Source: Rhizobium sp. BK316 (lineage in GTDB: Bacteria; Pseudomonadota; Alphaproteobacteria; Rhizobiales; Rhizobiaceae). From it: DNA of 64,000 nt. The stretch spans positions 496,001-560,000 of the forward strand of contig NZ_JACHZR010000002.1 in the NCBI RefSeq assembly GCF_014193695.1, written 5' to 3'. Each line of letters starts with the position of its first letter. The first letter of the stretch is position 1. Below the pieces are notes generated by a model that saw only the letters and a program-made list of their open reading frames with translations, was not told the DNA's origin and searched no databases. Of this stretch, positions 1 to 8,525 are shown piece by piece. The position numbers were made by a program, and so were the translations under genes.

Positions 1-752
1 AGCAGCACCGCAAAGCAGCCATAAAAGATTGGCTGCTCATGTGCCGCATCGGTGATCGTCTGCTCGATACCCGTCTTGATGACGCGCAATGGCTGCGACT
101 TCTGCGTCACGAACTTCCCGCTCTTGAACAGATAGGCGCGTACGGTGTGCACGCCGTTCGGAATGTTCGCCGGCAACCGCAGGCTTGCCTTGAAGAGATT
201 GGAGGAGACGAAGCGAACGCCGCTCGGGTCACGCTCGTAAAGCCCGCCTACCTGCTGCAGGCGCCGGAAGGCAGTGCGGAATTCGTTGAGACTGTTGAAG
301 TTGCCGGCAAAATCGATCGGCCGCAGCGGAATATGATCGATGCCGATACCCTCTCCTGTCAGGTCGAGCGGCGTCGTGATATCGTCGATGGAGCGCGAAC
401 TCGACATTGAATAGGAATGCGGCACGTCGGCGAAGGTCATCGACGAGGCATTGATCCAGATGCCGAAAACCCGCTCTTTCCTGCGCACAGTGGCGTCTTC
501 GCGTGGACCTTCCAGAACCACGACAACGTCATACTGGCCGATGGCGAGCAGCAGGTCGTCTGTGTTCGTCACAGCGCCGAAAATCGTCAGATCCGCACCG
601 CGGAAATCGGAGGTGATGGCGATTTCGCTGGTAGAGGTGCCGATTTCCAGCCCCTCGCGCTCGGCCTGCGTCCCCTGTCCAGGCAGCATCTGCGCCGCCG
701 CCAGCGATGGCAGCAGAAGAGCAAGCAGCAAGGACAGAACGCGCCTGGGCAT
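1..752 (-). CDS. TIGR02186-like secreted/membrane protein, 3' end cut by window edge
   Basis: The visible part is about 250 residues. It opens with a clear signal peptide (MPRRVLSLLLALLLPSLAAA) and continues as a soluble, beta-rich domain with no membrane segment before the window edge; only the last residues turn hydrophobic, where family members carry a C-terminal anchor. The start codon shares one base with the stop of the upstream permease (TGATG overlap), so the two are surely co-translated. Proteins of this kind (TIGR02186) are known beside TauE/SafE permeases in Rhizobiales; the role is unknown, and a periplasmic partner of the permease is my inference. The C-terminus lies outside the window. 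Confidence 0.75.
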   Translation of the reverse strand, partial: MPRRVLSLLLALLLPSLAAAQMLPGQGTQAEREGLEIGTSTSEIAITSDFRGADLTIFGAVTNTDDLLLAIGQYDVVVVLEGPREDATVRRKERVFGIWINASSMTFADVPHSYSMSSSRSIDDITTPLDLTGEGIGIDHIPLRPIDFAGNFNSLNEFRTAFRRLQQVGGLYERDPSGVRFVSSNLFKASLRLPANIPNGVHTVRAYLFKSGKFVTQKSQPLRVIKTGIEQTITDAAHEQPIFYGCFAVL

Positions 753-1675
753 CAGTTCCCCACTCCCATGACCACCGAATAGATATCTTCAGGCGTCACG
801 ACCAGTGCGACGGCGAGCCGTAAGCCCACCGCAAGAACCAGGAGACCGAGCAGCGCGCGCAGCTGTTCGCCGCGCAGCCGCTGCCCGACGCGCACGCCAT
901 ATTGCGCGCCGATGACACCGGCGAGCATCAGGAAGAAGGCGAGCACGATATCGACCGAATAGTTGGTCGCCGCCTGCACGATCGTCGTATAGGCGGTCAC
1001 GAAGATGATCTGGAAGAGCGAGGTTCCGACGACCACATTGGTCGGGATGCGCAGCAGGTAGATCATCGCCGGCACCATGATGAAGCCGCCGCCGACACCC
1101 ATGACCGAGGTGAGGATGCCGATCGCAAATCCGAGCGTCACGATCGGGATGACCGACAGAAAGATCTTCGATTTCTTGAAGCGCACCTTGAGCGGCAGCT
1201 TGTGCACCCAGTGCTGATGGCCGGGCCGGCGCGGAACTGGTGGCTCGTTGCGGGCGGCGCGGCGCATGGCGTTGACGCTCTCCCACAGCATCAGCCCGCC
1301 GACCGTGCCGAGGAAGACGACGTAGAGAAGCGAGATGAAGAGGTCGAGCTGGCCGATTGCACGCAGCAGCGAGAAAATCCAGATGCCGACTGTCGCCCCC
1401 GACAGACCGCCGACGAGAAGCACCGAGCCGAGCTTCATGTCCAGCGTCCCGCGCCGGAAATGCGTGATCGCCCCCGATATCGAGGAAGCCACCACCTGGT
1501 TGGCGCCTGTCGCGACGGCGACGACCGGCGGAATATTGTAGAAGATCAGGAGAGGGGTGATCAGAAAGCCGCCGCCGACGCCGAACATGCCGGACAGGAA
1601 GCCGACGGCAGCCCCCATGCCGAGAATGATGAAGATGTTCACCGACAATTCTGCGATGGGCAGATAGATTGTCAA
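752..1675 (-). CDS. TauE/SafE family sulfite/anion permease
   Basis: 307-residue inner-membrane protein with two homologous halves, each opening with the glycine-rich signature of the family: GMFGVGGGFLITPLL near residue 30 and SVMGVGGGFIMVPAM near residue 190. Around eight membrane segments are visible, with a basic cytoplasmic loop (residues about 135-170) between the halves. The family exports or imports sulfite, sulfonates or related small anions; the substrate cannot be read from sequence. The stop overlaps the start of the secreted gene at 752, so this is the first gene of a two-gene unit. The start ATG is supported by the immediate hydrophobic N-terminus. Confidence 0.85.
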   Translation of the reverse strand: MTIYLPIAELSVNIFIILGMGAAVGFLSGMFGVGGGFLITPLLIFYNIPPVVAVATGANQVVASSISGAITHFRRGTLDMKLGSVLLVGGLSGATVGIWIFSLLRAIGQLDLFISLLYVVFLGTVGGLMLWESVNAMRRAARNEPPVPRRPGHQHWVHKLPLKVRFKKSKIFLSVIPIVTLGFAIGILTSVMGVGGGFIMVPAMIYLLRIPTNVVVGTSLFQIIFVTAYTTIVQAATNYSVDIVLAFFLMLAGVIGAQYGVRVGQRLRGEQLRALLGLLVLAVGLRLAVALVVTPEDIYSVVMGVGN

Positions 1676-1899
1676 AGCCGACCCCGATTATCGCCGCGCC
1701 CGCCGCGGCGGCCTGTATCACGTTCCCGTTCGAATGGCGCATCCTACTGTGAAATCGTTGCCAGAGGCTTTCGAAGGAAAAAAGCGCGACCAGCCGGATG
1801 CAGGCCCCGATATGTCCCGCATAATCCGGCTTTTTTCAGGTTTTGTGACAGCCGGCTCCAAAAGCCGGAAGCCCTGTGGCGGTGTGTCGCCAGGGTGTC

Positions 1900-4800
1900 T
1901 TAGATGGCCTTGGCGCCCGGTTTGTTGCGTTCCAGAAGCGCCTTCACGGTATCGTCGTTGACCTTGCCGGTCGGTTCCTGGCCGATCGACTTCTGGAAGT
2001 TCTTGATGGCGGTCACCGTCTTGGCGCCCATCTCGCCGTCGGGCGGGCCGGCGTCGAAGCCGTTATTGTTGAGGATCGCCTGGATGTTGCGGATCGCCTT
2101 CTTCATGTCGACGGTTGCCGTCTTCGGGGCAGCGCCGCTTGCCCAAGTGTCCGGGATTTCGATGCCGTTCGCCTTGTTATCGAGCGGCTGCGGCTTCCAG
2201 AGGTCGGCCTTGGCGCGGGCGCGTTCGAGCTGGTCCGGCTTCATGGCATTGGCCACTTCGTCGCGCTTCTGGGCGGCGTCCTTGTCGCCGGCTTTGGCAG
2301 CGATCGCGAACCATTTGTAGGATTCTTCCAGATCGGCCGGAACGCCATTGCCGCGAGCGCAGAGGATGGCAAGATTGAACTGGCTGTCGGTGATGCCGAG
2401 ATCGGCCGCCTTCTGGAACCAGGAGGCCGCCGTCGCATAATCCTGTTGGCCGAGCGCGCCGGAGGCGTAAAGCACTGCGAGATTGTGCATGGCGCCGGCA
2501 TTGCCCTGGCTTGCGGCTTGCTCGTAGAGAGCCTTGGCCTTCTGCACGTCGCGATCGACGCCGTTGCCCTTCTCATACAGGCTGCCGAGGCGGTATTGCG
2601 CCGGGGCGAAGCCCTTGTCGGCCGAAAGCTGATACCAGCTCGCTGCCTGCTTCTGATCGGCGGCGAGGCCGTTGCGGCCCTCCGTATAACGCGCGCCGAT
2701 CTCGAAGAGCGCCAGTGCATCGCCGTTGCGTGCCGCATCGGCAAGCGGCTGCGGCTGGATCGTGTCGGGAACGATGATCGAGGCAGCTGCAGGAGCGGTC
2801 GGCGTCGCTGCTGGTGCGGCAGGCGTATTCGGAACGAAGCCGGAGGCATCCTGTGCCGGTGCCTGGTCGAATCCTTCCGCACCTTCGCCGTCGAGCGGCG
2901 CGGTGTCGGTCAGGTGATCGGGCGCTGCGGGAGCAGTCGCCTCGGGAGGAATTGTCTCCGGTGCGATTGCCGGCGGCTGGGCGGCCATTTCCGGTGCCGA
3001 TGCTTCCGGCGCAACCGGCATTGGGGCTGCCATATTGGCCTGCGGTGTTTCGGTGGCGCCGGTCAGGGCCGAGACTTCAGCCGGCGGCGGGGCCTTTTCG
3101 CCTGTCGTCAGCGTGCGGGCGAGCGGGAAAGCCATGATGGCGAGCAGCACGGCACCGACTGCCAGCAGGATCGGCCGGCGGAAGCGCGCAAAGGCGCCGC
3201 CCTTGCCGGCTTTTTCCGGCTTTGCGGCGCGGCGTTCGGCGCGCGTCACCGGCTTTGCGTTGCTGTCGATTTCCGTGGCGGCGGCCTGCGCGGCGCGGCG
3301 CGCGGCGGCGATATAGTCCGCACGATCGTTCTCGGTGGCCGGCTTGCCGCGCTGGGCATTCTGACTGGCGCGTACGCGCTCCAGGATCTTCTTCACGTCG
3401 GGAGCGCCGGAGCCAGGTTCCAGCAGCTCGTTTGCCGCTTCGGCCGGCACCACATCGACGGGATCGATCGATGGAGCCGGATCGATAACCGTGCGCTCGG
3501 CAGCCTTTGTTTCTGTTTTGCGGGCAGGCATCAGCTTGCGGCCGAGGCTTGCGAGCAGGCTGCCTTTGGCGGGAACGGCCGGCTTTTCCGGCTGGATGAT
3601 GGCTTCGATGGCGATCGCGCTGGTGCTGTCGGCCAATGCCGCTTCCGATATGCGGCCTGTCGGCTCTTCGGCGATATCAGCCGTATGCAACACCGGCGAA
3701 GCCTTCGGCGCCTGCATCACCGGAGCTATGGCCGGCTCCCTGCCGGCATCGACCAGCGCGTCGGGATCGAAATCGAAATCGACATCGGCAGCCGGCATCC
3801 TGGCGGCAGGGCGCACCCGCTCTTCCATCGTGTCCAGCCGGTCGGCAATATGCACCAGTGTCTCGTGCAGGGCCTGGAAGGTCTTGTGGGTGCGCTCCTC
3901 GCCGTCCCGGCTCAAGTCTTCGAGATGCCGCAGATCTTCGGCGAGCGCGGCCAGCGCCGACATATCGGCTGCCGCCGGAGCGGTGCCCTGTACCCCGCCG
4001 TTGCGCGAATAGGCGTCGACCACGGCCTCCGCCGCCTGTCGCGCGGCTTCGATGATATATTCGTCGTTCGTCGCGATATAGTCTTCGATCGCGCCCATGC
4101 GGCGGTCGAGATTCGATACCTCGGCGTTTTCGCGCGGCGTGCTCAAGAGCTCGGAGAGATTGGCAATCTGGTCCTCGAGGTTCTTCAGCGCGCGCGCGTC
4201 GGTTGGCGCAGCCGCCGTGCTTTCCTCCAGCCGAGCGGCGATGTCGCTCAGCCGACCTTCGAGACGGCGGAAGGCGCTGTCGTCGATTTCCACTGCAGGG
4301 GTAGGGCGGATTTCCATCTCGTCGATGCGCCGTGCGAGATAATCGAGCCGCTTGGCGAGCGCATCGTTGACCGAGCCGCTTTCCAGCGCGTCGATCTTGC
4401 GGGAGATGTCGGAGAGAGCGCCGGTCAGGTCCTGTTGCGGCGCAGCCTTCTGCGTACGCTCGAGCAGGTAGGAAAGATGCTCCAGCCGCTCATCGAGACG
4501 CGAAGTCGCCTCGGTCTTGGCAAGGTCTTCGACACGTGCCGTCAGCGCCTCCAGCCGGCTCGCCATCTCATCGGCGGGGTTGGGGCGGCTCATGGCGGCC
4601 CGGCCCATCAGCTCGATCTGTTCGCCGAGTGCGGAGAGACGATTTTCCAGCCGCTGCATCAGCGCCGGGTCGGTGCCGGCGGAAACACGCCCGCTGGCGG
4701 CGATCGCGCGGCTGATCTCGTCGAGCCTCGTGTCCATGGCCGCGAATTGTTCGGACATTATCCGGTCGTGTGGCTGGATCATGTTGCCGAACTGCTCGAC

Positions 4801-5637
4801 GGCAGAGGCAATCGTGATGAGCTTGTCTTCCAGCGCCCGCACCGCCGGGCTTTCGCCCATGCCGCCGAGATGGCGCTTGATGTCATCAAGCCGGTAGGCG
4901 AGCGAAACCAGCTCTTCCTGGAGCCCGACCGTATCGAGCTCTGCCAGGCGGCCTTCCACATTGTCCCAGCGCCGTTCAATGTGGCGCAGCGAATCCTCGC
5001 GCGCCAGCCCGTCCATCAGCGAACGCAGTTCTTCGAATTCGTTGCGCAGGCCAGCGGCTTCAGGCCCGACCGAGCGGCTGGTGAGCTGTGCGATGCTTTG
5101 CGACAAGCGGCCCATGTCGGCGCGGATGTCGTCGGCGAAATGCCGGTCCTGTGCGCTGGTCTTGATCTCGCGCAGCTCGCTGCGCAGCGCGTTCATTTCG
5201 CGCGTCACGCCTTCGGAAATGTCGCGCTTCAGGTCCTGCCGCAGGTTGACGAGCGCCTGCGCGATTTCCGTCATCGTGTCGTCGGATGCGCGGTAGGGCG
5301 GTGTTACCGGCTGCGGCGCCGAAGCGCGCTGCGGGGCAGGGACCGATTCACGCAGCAGGGTCGGCGCTGGTTCGCGCGCGTAGGCCCGCTCGCGGTTTTC
5401 TCTAGTGGCGTCGAGCGCGCGCTGGCGCTGGCGGATTTCCGCAAGTGGATCGGCTGCGCGCGGCGCGGAGGAACTGGCATAGAGATCGCGTTCGGGCGTT
5501 GTGCTGCGCGTCCGCTGTTCGCGTCCGCTGCCCATCAGGCCTTCGATCCGCGCTTCGAGCCCCTCGATGGTGCGGTTCAACGCGTCGAGCGAGGTCCTGT
5601 CGGAATGCCGGGAAGAATGTGATCGCGATCCGTTCAT
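1900..5637 (-). CDS. podJ: PodJ-type polar organelle development / localization factor
   Basis: 1245 residues. The first roughly 700 residues are acidic, alanine-rich coiled coil with repeated heptad-like segments (LEARIEGL, LENRLSALGEQIEL). A proline/alanine-rich linker surrounds one membrane span at about residues 820-840 (ILLAVGAVLLAIMAF). The periplasmic part has Sel1/TPR-like repeats at about 965-1115 (ALFEIGARY, AQYRLGSLYEKGNG, AMHNLAVLYASG) and a C-terminal peptidoglycan-binding domain at about 1177-1240 (IQAILNNNGFDAGPPDG). This order is that of Caulobacter, Agrobacterium and Sinorhizobium PodJ, which marks a cell pole and organises polar growth and division. The gene stands alone. 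A weak hairpin (1850-1867) follows the stop and may end transcription. Confidence 0.9.
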   Translation of the reverse strand: MNGSRSHSSRHSDRTSLDALNRTIEGLEARIEGLMGSGREQRTRSTTPERDLYASSSAPRAADPLAEIRQRQRALDATRENRERAYAREPAPTLLRESVPAPQRASAPQPVTPPYRASDDTMTEIAQALVNLRQDLKRDISEGVTREMNALRSELREIKTSAQDRHFADDIRADMGRLSQSIAQLTSRSVGPEAAGLRNEFEELRSLMDGLAREDSLRHIERRWDNVEGRLAELDTVGLQEELVSLAYRLDDIKRHLGGMGESPAVRALEDKLITIASAVEQFGNMIQPHDRIMSEQFAAMDTRLDEISRAIAASGRVSAGTDPALMQRLENRLSALGEQIELMGRAAMSRPNPADEMASRLEALTARVEDLAKTEATSRLDERLEHLSYLLERTQKAAPQQDLTGALSDISRKIDALESGSVNDALAKRLDYLARRIDEMEIRPTPAVEIDDSAFRRLEGRLSDIAARLEESTAAAPTDARALKNLEDQIANLSELLSTPRENAEVSNLDRRMGAIEDYIATNDEYIIEAARQAAEAVVDAYSRNGGVQGTAPAAADMSALAALAEDLRHLEDLSRDGEERTHKTFQALHETLVHIADRLDTMEERVRPAARMPAADVDFDFDPDALVDAGREPAIAPVMQAPKASPVLHTADIAEEPTGRISEAALADSTSAIAIEAIIQPEKPAVPAKGSLLASLGRKLMPARKTETKAAERTVIDPAPSIDPVDVVPAEAANELLEPGSGAPDVKKILERVRASQNAQRGKPATENDRADYIAAARRAAQAAATEIDSNAKPVTRAERRAAKPEKAGKGGAFARFRRPILLAVGAVLLAIMAFPLARTLTTGEKAPPPAEVSALTGATETPQANMAAPMPVAPEASAPEMAAQPPAIAPETIPPEATAPAAPDHLTDTAPLDGEGAEGFDQAPAQDASGFVPNTPAAPAATPTAPAAASIIVPDTIQPQPLADAARNGDALALFEIGARYTEGRNGLAADQKQAASWYQLSADKGFAPAQYRLGSLYEKGNGVDRDVQKAKALYEQAASQGNAGAMHNLAVLYASGALGQQDYATAASWFQKAADLGITDSQFNLAILCARGNGVPADLEESYKWFAIAAKAGDKDAAQKRDEVANAMKPDQLERARAKADLWKPQPLDNKANGIEIPDTWASGAAPKTATVDMKKAIRNIQAILNNNGFDAGPPDGEMGAKTVTAIKNFQKSIGQEPTGKVNDDTVKALLERNKPGAKAI

Positions 5638-5923
5638 GTTCTTGCTCGCTTCGATTGCCCGGTCAGGGCTCGATCATTGCCTTTTCCGAAGCGTACCCGG
5701 GCACACGTCGGGAGAGCGCCATCCGTAAGGAAATAGTCAATTAGACTTTCCTCAAGCTGGATAGTTTTTTGGCGGCACTCCTGAAACGCGAGACAAAGAA
5801 AAGGAGTGCAGATCGCCAATGCTCACCGCGCACCTTTTACGAAACGTGGTAAAGAACTCGTTAACCGGAATGAGAATTTTTTAACTTTTGCCCTTTTCGG
5901 GCCTGTTCCGGGCGTCGAAACCT

Positions 5924-6289
5924 TCAGAGCGGCCGCTTGTACTGCAACTCGATCTTCACGCCCTCAGGCCCGTAGATGAAGACCTGTCCGAGATCGGTAT
6001 CCGGAATATCGCGATATTCGTAGCGATAGCCGCCGGCTTTGATGCGAGCGAGCGCCGGTTCGAATTCGAAGAGGCTGAAGGCCACATGATTGAAGATGCC
6101 GGGTGGAAAATCACCTGCCCGCTCCGTCAGGCTCAAATGGATCACCGGCTTGTCGTCGAGATAAAGCCAATGGCCGCGCGAGGGAAAGGGTGGCCGATAG
6201 CCTTCCTTCACGCCAAGAATGTTCTCGAAAAAAGCGATCATGGCAGGCGCATCGCGTGTATCGATCGTCACATGGTCCAGACGCAGCAT
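5924..6289 (-). CDS. VOC (glyoxalase/bleomycin resistance) family protein
   Basis: 121 residues forming one complete vicinal-oxygen-chelate module: LDHVTIDTRDAPAMIAFFENILG at the N-terminus, a central HLSL strand, FNHVAFSL, and a closing FIYGPEGVKIELQY strand. The candidate metal ligands are the early His, the central His and the Glu in IELQY. Family members are metal-dependent lyases, isomerases or dioxygenases; no substrate can be assigned. The start is fixed by a strong GGGAGG ribosome site a few bases upstream; a longer frame extends upstream but reads into the intergenic region and has no homology-like content. Confidence 0.85.
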   Translation of the reverse strand: MLRLDHVTIDTRDAPAMIAFFENILGVKEGYRPPFPSRGHWLYLDDKPVIHLSLTERAGDFPPGIFNHVAFSLFEFEPALARIKAGGYRYEYRDIPDTDLGQVFIYGPEGVKIELQYKRPL

Positions 6290-6377
6290 CGTTCCCTCCC
6301 AGGCTGTCGAAGCCGATCCGATCCTACCGGTTTCGACGCCTTCGGGAAAGCATGTATGCTCAATGAGACCGGCTGGA

Positions 6378-7079
6378 TCAGAAGTTCTCCGTCCACGGCC
6401 GCAACTCCACCTCCTGCGACCAGGCGCTACGGTGCTGCAGCAGCACGTCGATATAGGACTGCGCAATCGCATCGGGTGAAAGCGTACCGTCGGGCTTGTC
6501 TTCCCTATCCGGCCTTGTGGCGGAGCGAACGGCGCCGTCAATGATGAAATGCGCCACATGGATCCCGAGCGGCCAAAGCTCGCTGGCGGCACTTTGCGCC
6601 AGTCCGCGCAACGCGAATTTCCCCATGGCAAAAGGCGCCGATTGTGCATAGCCCTTGATGCTGGCCGTCGCCCCTGTCAGCAGGATCGCGCCGCGCCCCT
6701 GCGGGATCATGCGTTTTGCCGCCTGTTGCGTGACGAGGAAGCCGCCGAAGGCACTCGTCGCAATCGCCTGTTCCACGTCGGCAGGATCCAGATCGGCAAT
6801 CGGCCCGCGCACGCGGCCGCTGGCATTATAGATCACGATATCGGGCTCGCCGATCTCGGCATCGACACGTTCGAATAGCGCCGAAACTGCCGCCGGCTGC
6901 GCGGCATCGGTCGCAAAGGCCTTGGCTCCTGTTTCATCGAGCAACGGCCCGAGCTTGCCGATATTGCGTGCCGCAAGGCCGACCTTCACACCGCGTTCTG
7001 AAAGCTCGCGGGCGAGCGAACCGCTGATGCCGGAACCGGCGCCGACAATCAGCGCGCTGCGATAGGGAAACTCGGCCAT
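6378..7079 (-). CDS. Short-chain dehydrogenase/reductase-like protein with altered active site
   Basis: 233 residues with the Rossmann fold of classical SDRs: the N-terminal VGAGSGISGSLA nucleotide loop, an NAS motif (IVIYNASG) near residue 85, and the helix that normally carries YxxxK. Here that motif reads FAMGK, so the catalytic tyrosine is replaced by phenylalanine while the lysine is kept. The protein may therefore bind NADP(H) without ordinary oxidoreductase chemistry, or use a different acid. The C-terminus (VELRPWTENF) is typical of small SDRs. It lies between a VOC protein and a DNA glycosylase on the same strand, with 78-88 base gaps, so an operon is possible but not shown. Confidence 0.85.
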   Translation of the reverse strand: MAEFPYRSALIVGAGSGISGSLARELSERGVKVGLAARNIGKLGPLLDETGAKAFATDAAQPAAVSALFERVDAEIGEPDIVIYNASGRVRGPIADLDPADVEQAIATSAFGGFLVTQQAAKRMIPQGRGAILLTGATASIKGYAQSAPFAMGKFALRGLAQSAASELWPLGIHVAHFIIDGAVRSATRPDREDKPDGTLSPDAIAQSYIDVLLQHRSAWSQEVELRPWTENF

Positions 7080-7157
7080 GAGATCTTCTCCTTCGGATGA
7101 ACCTTTCGGAGAGGTAGGCAGTCCCGGCCTTCCAAAAAACAGCCGGCCTGAAATATT

Positions 7158-7841
7158 TCATTCCTTGGGGGCGTCGATCGAAAGCCCGCAAATGCGCGAG
7201 AGATAGGTGAGCGGCAGTTCCGTTTCTTGAGCCCACCGGTTGAAGGTCTGCTGGATCAGCTGCTGGTCCTTCTTGCTGGTTCCGGATGCCGAAAGCGGCA
7301 CGCCCGCGTCCCGCAGGCAGGCCAGAACATCTGATGTCATGATGAAGCTGTCGCGACCGATGCCGCGCAGGAAATATTGACCGGTGGCCCCGCCCAGCCG
7401 GTTGCCGCGTTTGCTGAGTGCCTCGAGCAGGCCGATATGATCCTCGCGCGGCCAGTCGGCGAAGAAGGCGCCGGCACTGCCCGCCTCATTCGCCAGCGCG
7501 CGCACGAAGGCCGCATTGGCACGTACCGACATGATCTTCGCGCCATTCTTGACGATGCGGTCATCAACAGTCAGATCATGCCAATATTCGTCGGAAGCGA
7601 TGTTGAGCGCGGCGGGATCGAAGCCATCGAAGGCCTCTTCGAAGCCAGGCCATTTATTGTCGATCACCTTGTGCACGAAGCCGCTGTAGAAAATGCGCCT
7701 GGTCATCTGCGACAGTATGCGGTCGTCAGGCAGGGCGCGCAACGCCTCGTTGTCCGGCATTGCCGGCAGCATCGCTTTCAGCGCATCGGCGCCGCCTTTT
7801 CTCTGCTCGGCGCGCTGACGGATGATATCGAAATCGCTCAA
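7158..7841 (-). CDS. DNA-3-methyladenine glycosylase I (Tag)-like protein
   Basis: 227 residues. The middle resembles the Tag family of helix-hairpin-helix DNA glycosylases: an FDGFDPAAL segment, VKNGAKIMSVRANA, and a GLLEAL..GNRLGGATGQYFLRGIGRDSFIMT stretch. Tag excises 3-methyladenine from alkylated DNA for base-excision repair in the cytoplasm. The N-terminal cysteine and C-terminal His/Cys that bind zinc in E. coli Tag are not obvious, so this belongs to a divergent branch, and its activity is inferred only from the fold. It sits just upstream of the SDR-like gene on the same strand. Confidence 0.75.
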   Translation of the reverse strand: MSDFDIIRQRAEQRKGGADALKAMLPAMPDNEALRALPDDRILSQMTRRIFYSGFVHKVIDNKWPGFEEAFDGFDPAALNIASDEYWHDLTVDDRIVKNGAKIMSVRANAAFVRALANEAGSAGAFFADWPREDHIGLLEALSKRGNRLGGATGQYFLRGIGRDSFIMTSDVLACLRDAGVPLSASGTSKKDQQLIQQTFNRWAQETELPLTYLSRICGLSIDAPKE

Positions 7842-7913
7842 GGCTCGGCTCCCGGAATAGAGGTTGCTGGCGCAAACCTATTCCGGGAACTGCCTTTTCT
7901 TCAAGATCAATGC

Positions 7914-8303
7914 TCAGGCGGCGACGGGTTCGCGCACGTCGTCGAGCAGAAAATGCACGACCAGATAATCGGTCCTGTAGTGGCGACCGCTGTCGCCGAC
8001 CTTCTCTTCTGAGCCGCCATCGGCGGGGTGCCAGGGGTGATAGTGCGGATTGGTGGCGATCAGCGTTATCGCCTTGCCGGCATAGGGGCCTTCGGCCGGC
8101 CGGAAGCGCATTTCGGCGAGCGGCCAGATGCGCTCATAGGTTTCCATGGGAATGCGCACTCTCAGTGCCTTGCGCGGAGCCGGCGGCTCATCATGCGCAA
8201 CCAACCTTTCGCCATTGACCGGCTCGACCACCACGGGTTCGATCGTCACTTCCTCCGCCGCATCGAAAATGGAATTGAACTCCGCAGGCCACATTCTTCT
8301 CAT
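7914..8303 (-). CDS. Conserved hypothetical protein, function unknown
   Basis: 129 residues, soluble, no signal peptide and no recognisable domain. A histidine-rich patch (NPHYHPWHPADG) followed by HYRTDYLVVHFLLDD near the C-terminus is the most distinctive feature and could bind metal, but this is only a suggestion. The start is chosen on a strong GGAGGAG ribosome site eight bases before the first ATG; a second in-frame ATG three codons later has no site of its own. The gap of about 72 bases to the glycosylase gene on the same strand allows co-transcription. Confidence 0.65.
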   Translation of the reverse strand: MRRMWPAEFNSIFDAAEEVTIEPVVVEPVNGERLVAHDEPPAPRKALRVRIPMETYERIWPLAEMRFRPAEGPYAGKAITLIATNPHYHPWHPADGGSEEKVGDSGRHYRTDYLVVHFLLDDVREPVAA

Positions 8304-8441
8304 GAAATAGCTCCTCCCAAGCTGTTTCTGCAGGTCTGGATGAATGTAGCGCGCTTAGCCGGAGAAGAAAACGGGGGCAACTAGCATTCTGTTTGACGCG
8401 CCTGCTTTCATCCACTTCACAAAATTGCGCGCACCGAGAAT

Positions 8442-8463
8442 TTGACGTTTACGCAAACGTCAA
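8442..8463. promoter_or_regulatory. Perfect palindrome, probable operator of the beta-oxidation operon
   Basis: Nine-base arms TTGACGTTT and AAACGTCAA match perfectly around a four-base centre (ACGC). The site lies about 62 bases before the acyl-CoA dehydrogenase start, where a repressor or activator would act. The ACGTTTACG-like core resembles operators reported for MerR-type regulators of branched-chain and fatty acid catabolism (LiuR class) in proteobacteria, but the regulator is not encoded in this window. Confidence 0.6.
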
Positions 8464-8525
8464 TATTTTGTAAGAGAGTCTCAAGGCCGGAGCGATCCGG
8501 TTGCCGAATTGGAGGAATTCGAACC

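Noticed and set aside
1876..5622. A 1248-codon open frame on the plus strand
   Set aside because: It is the mirror of podJ. Its translation is Arg/Gly-rich without domains, while the minus strand gives a coherent protein with membrane span and known domains.
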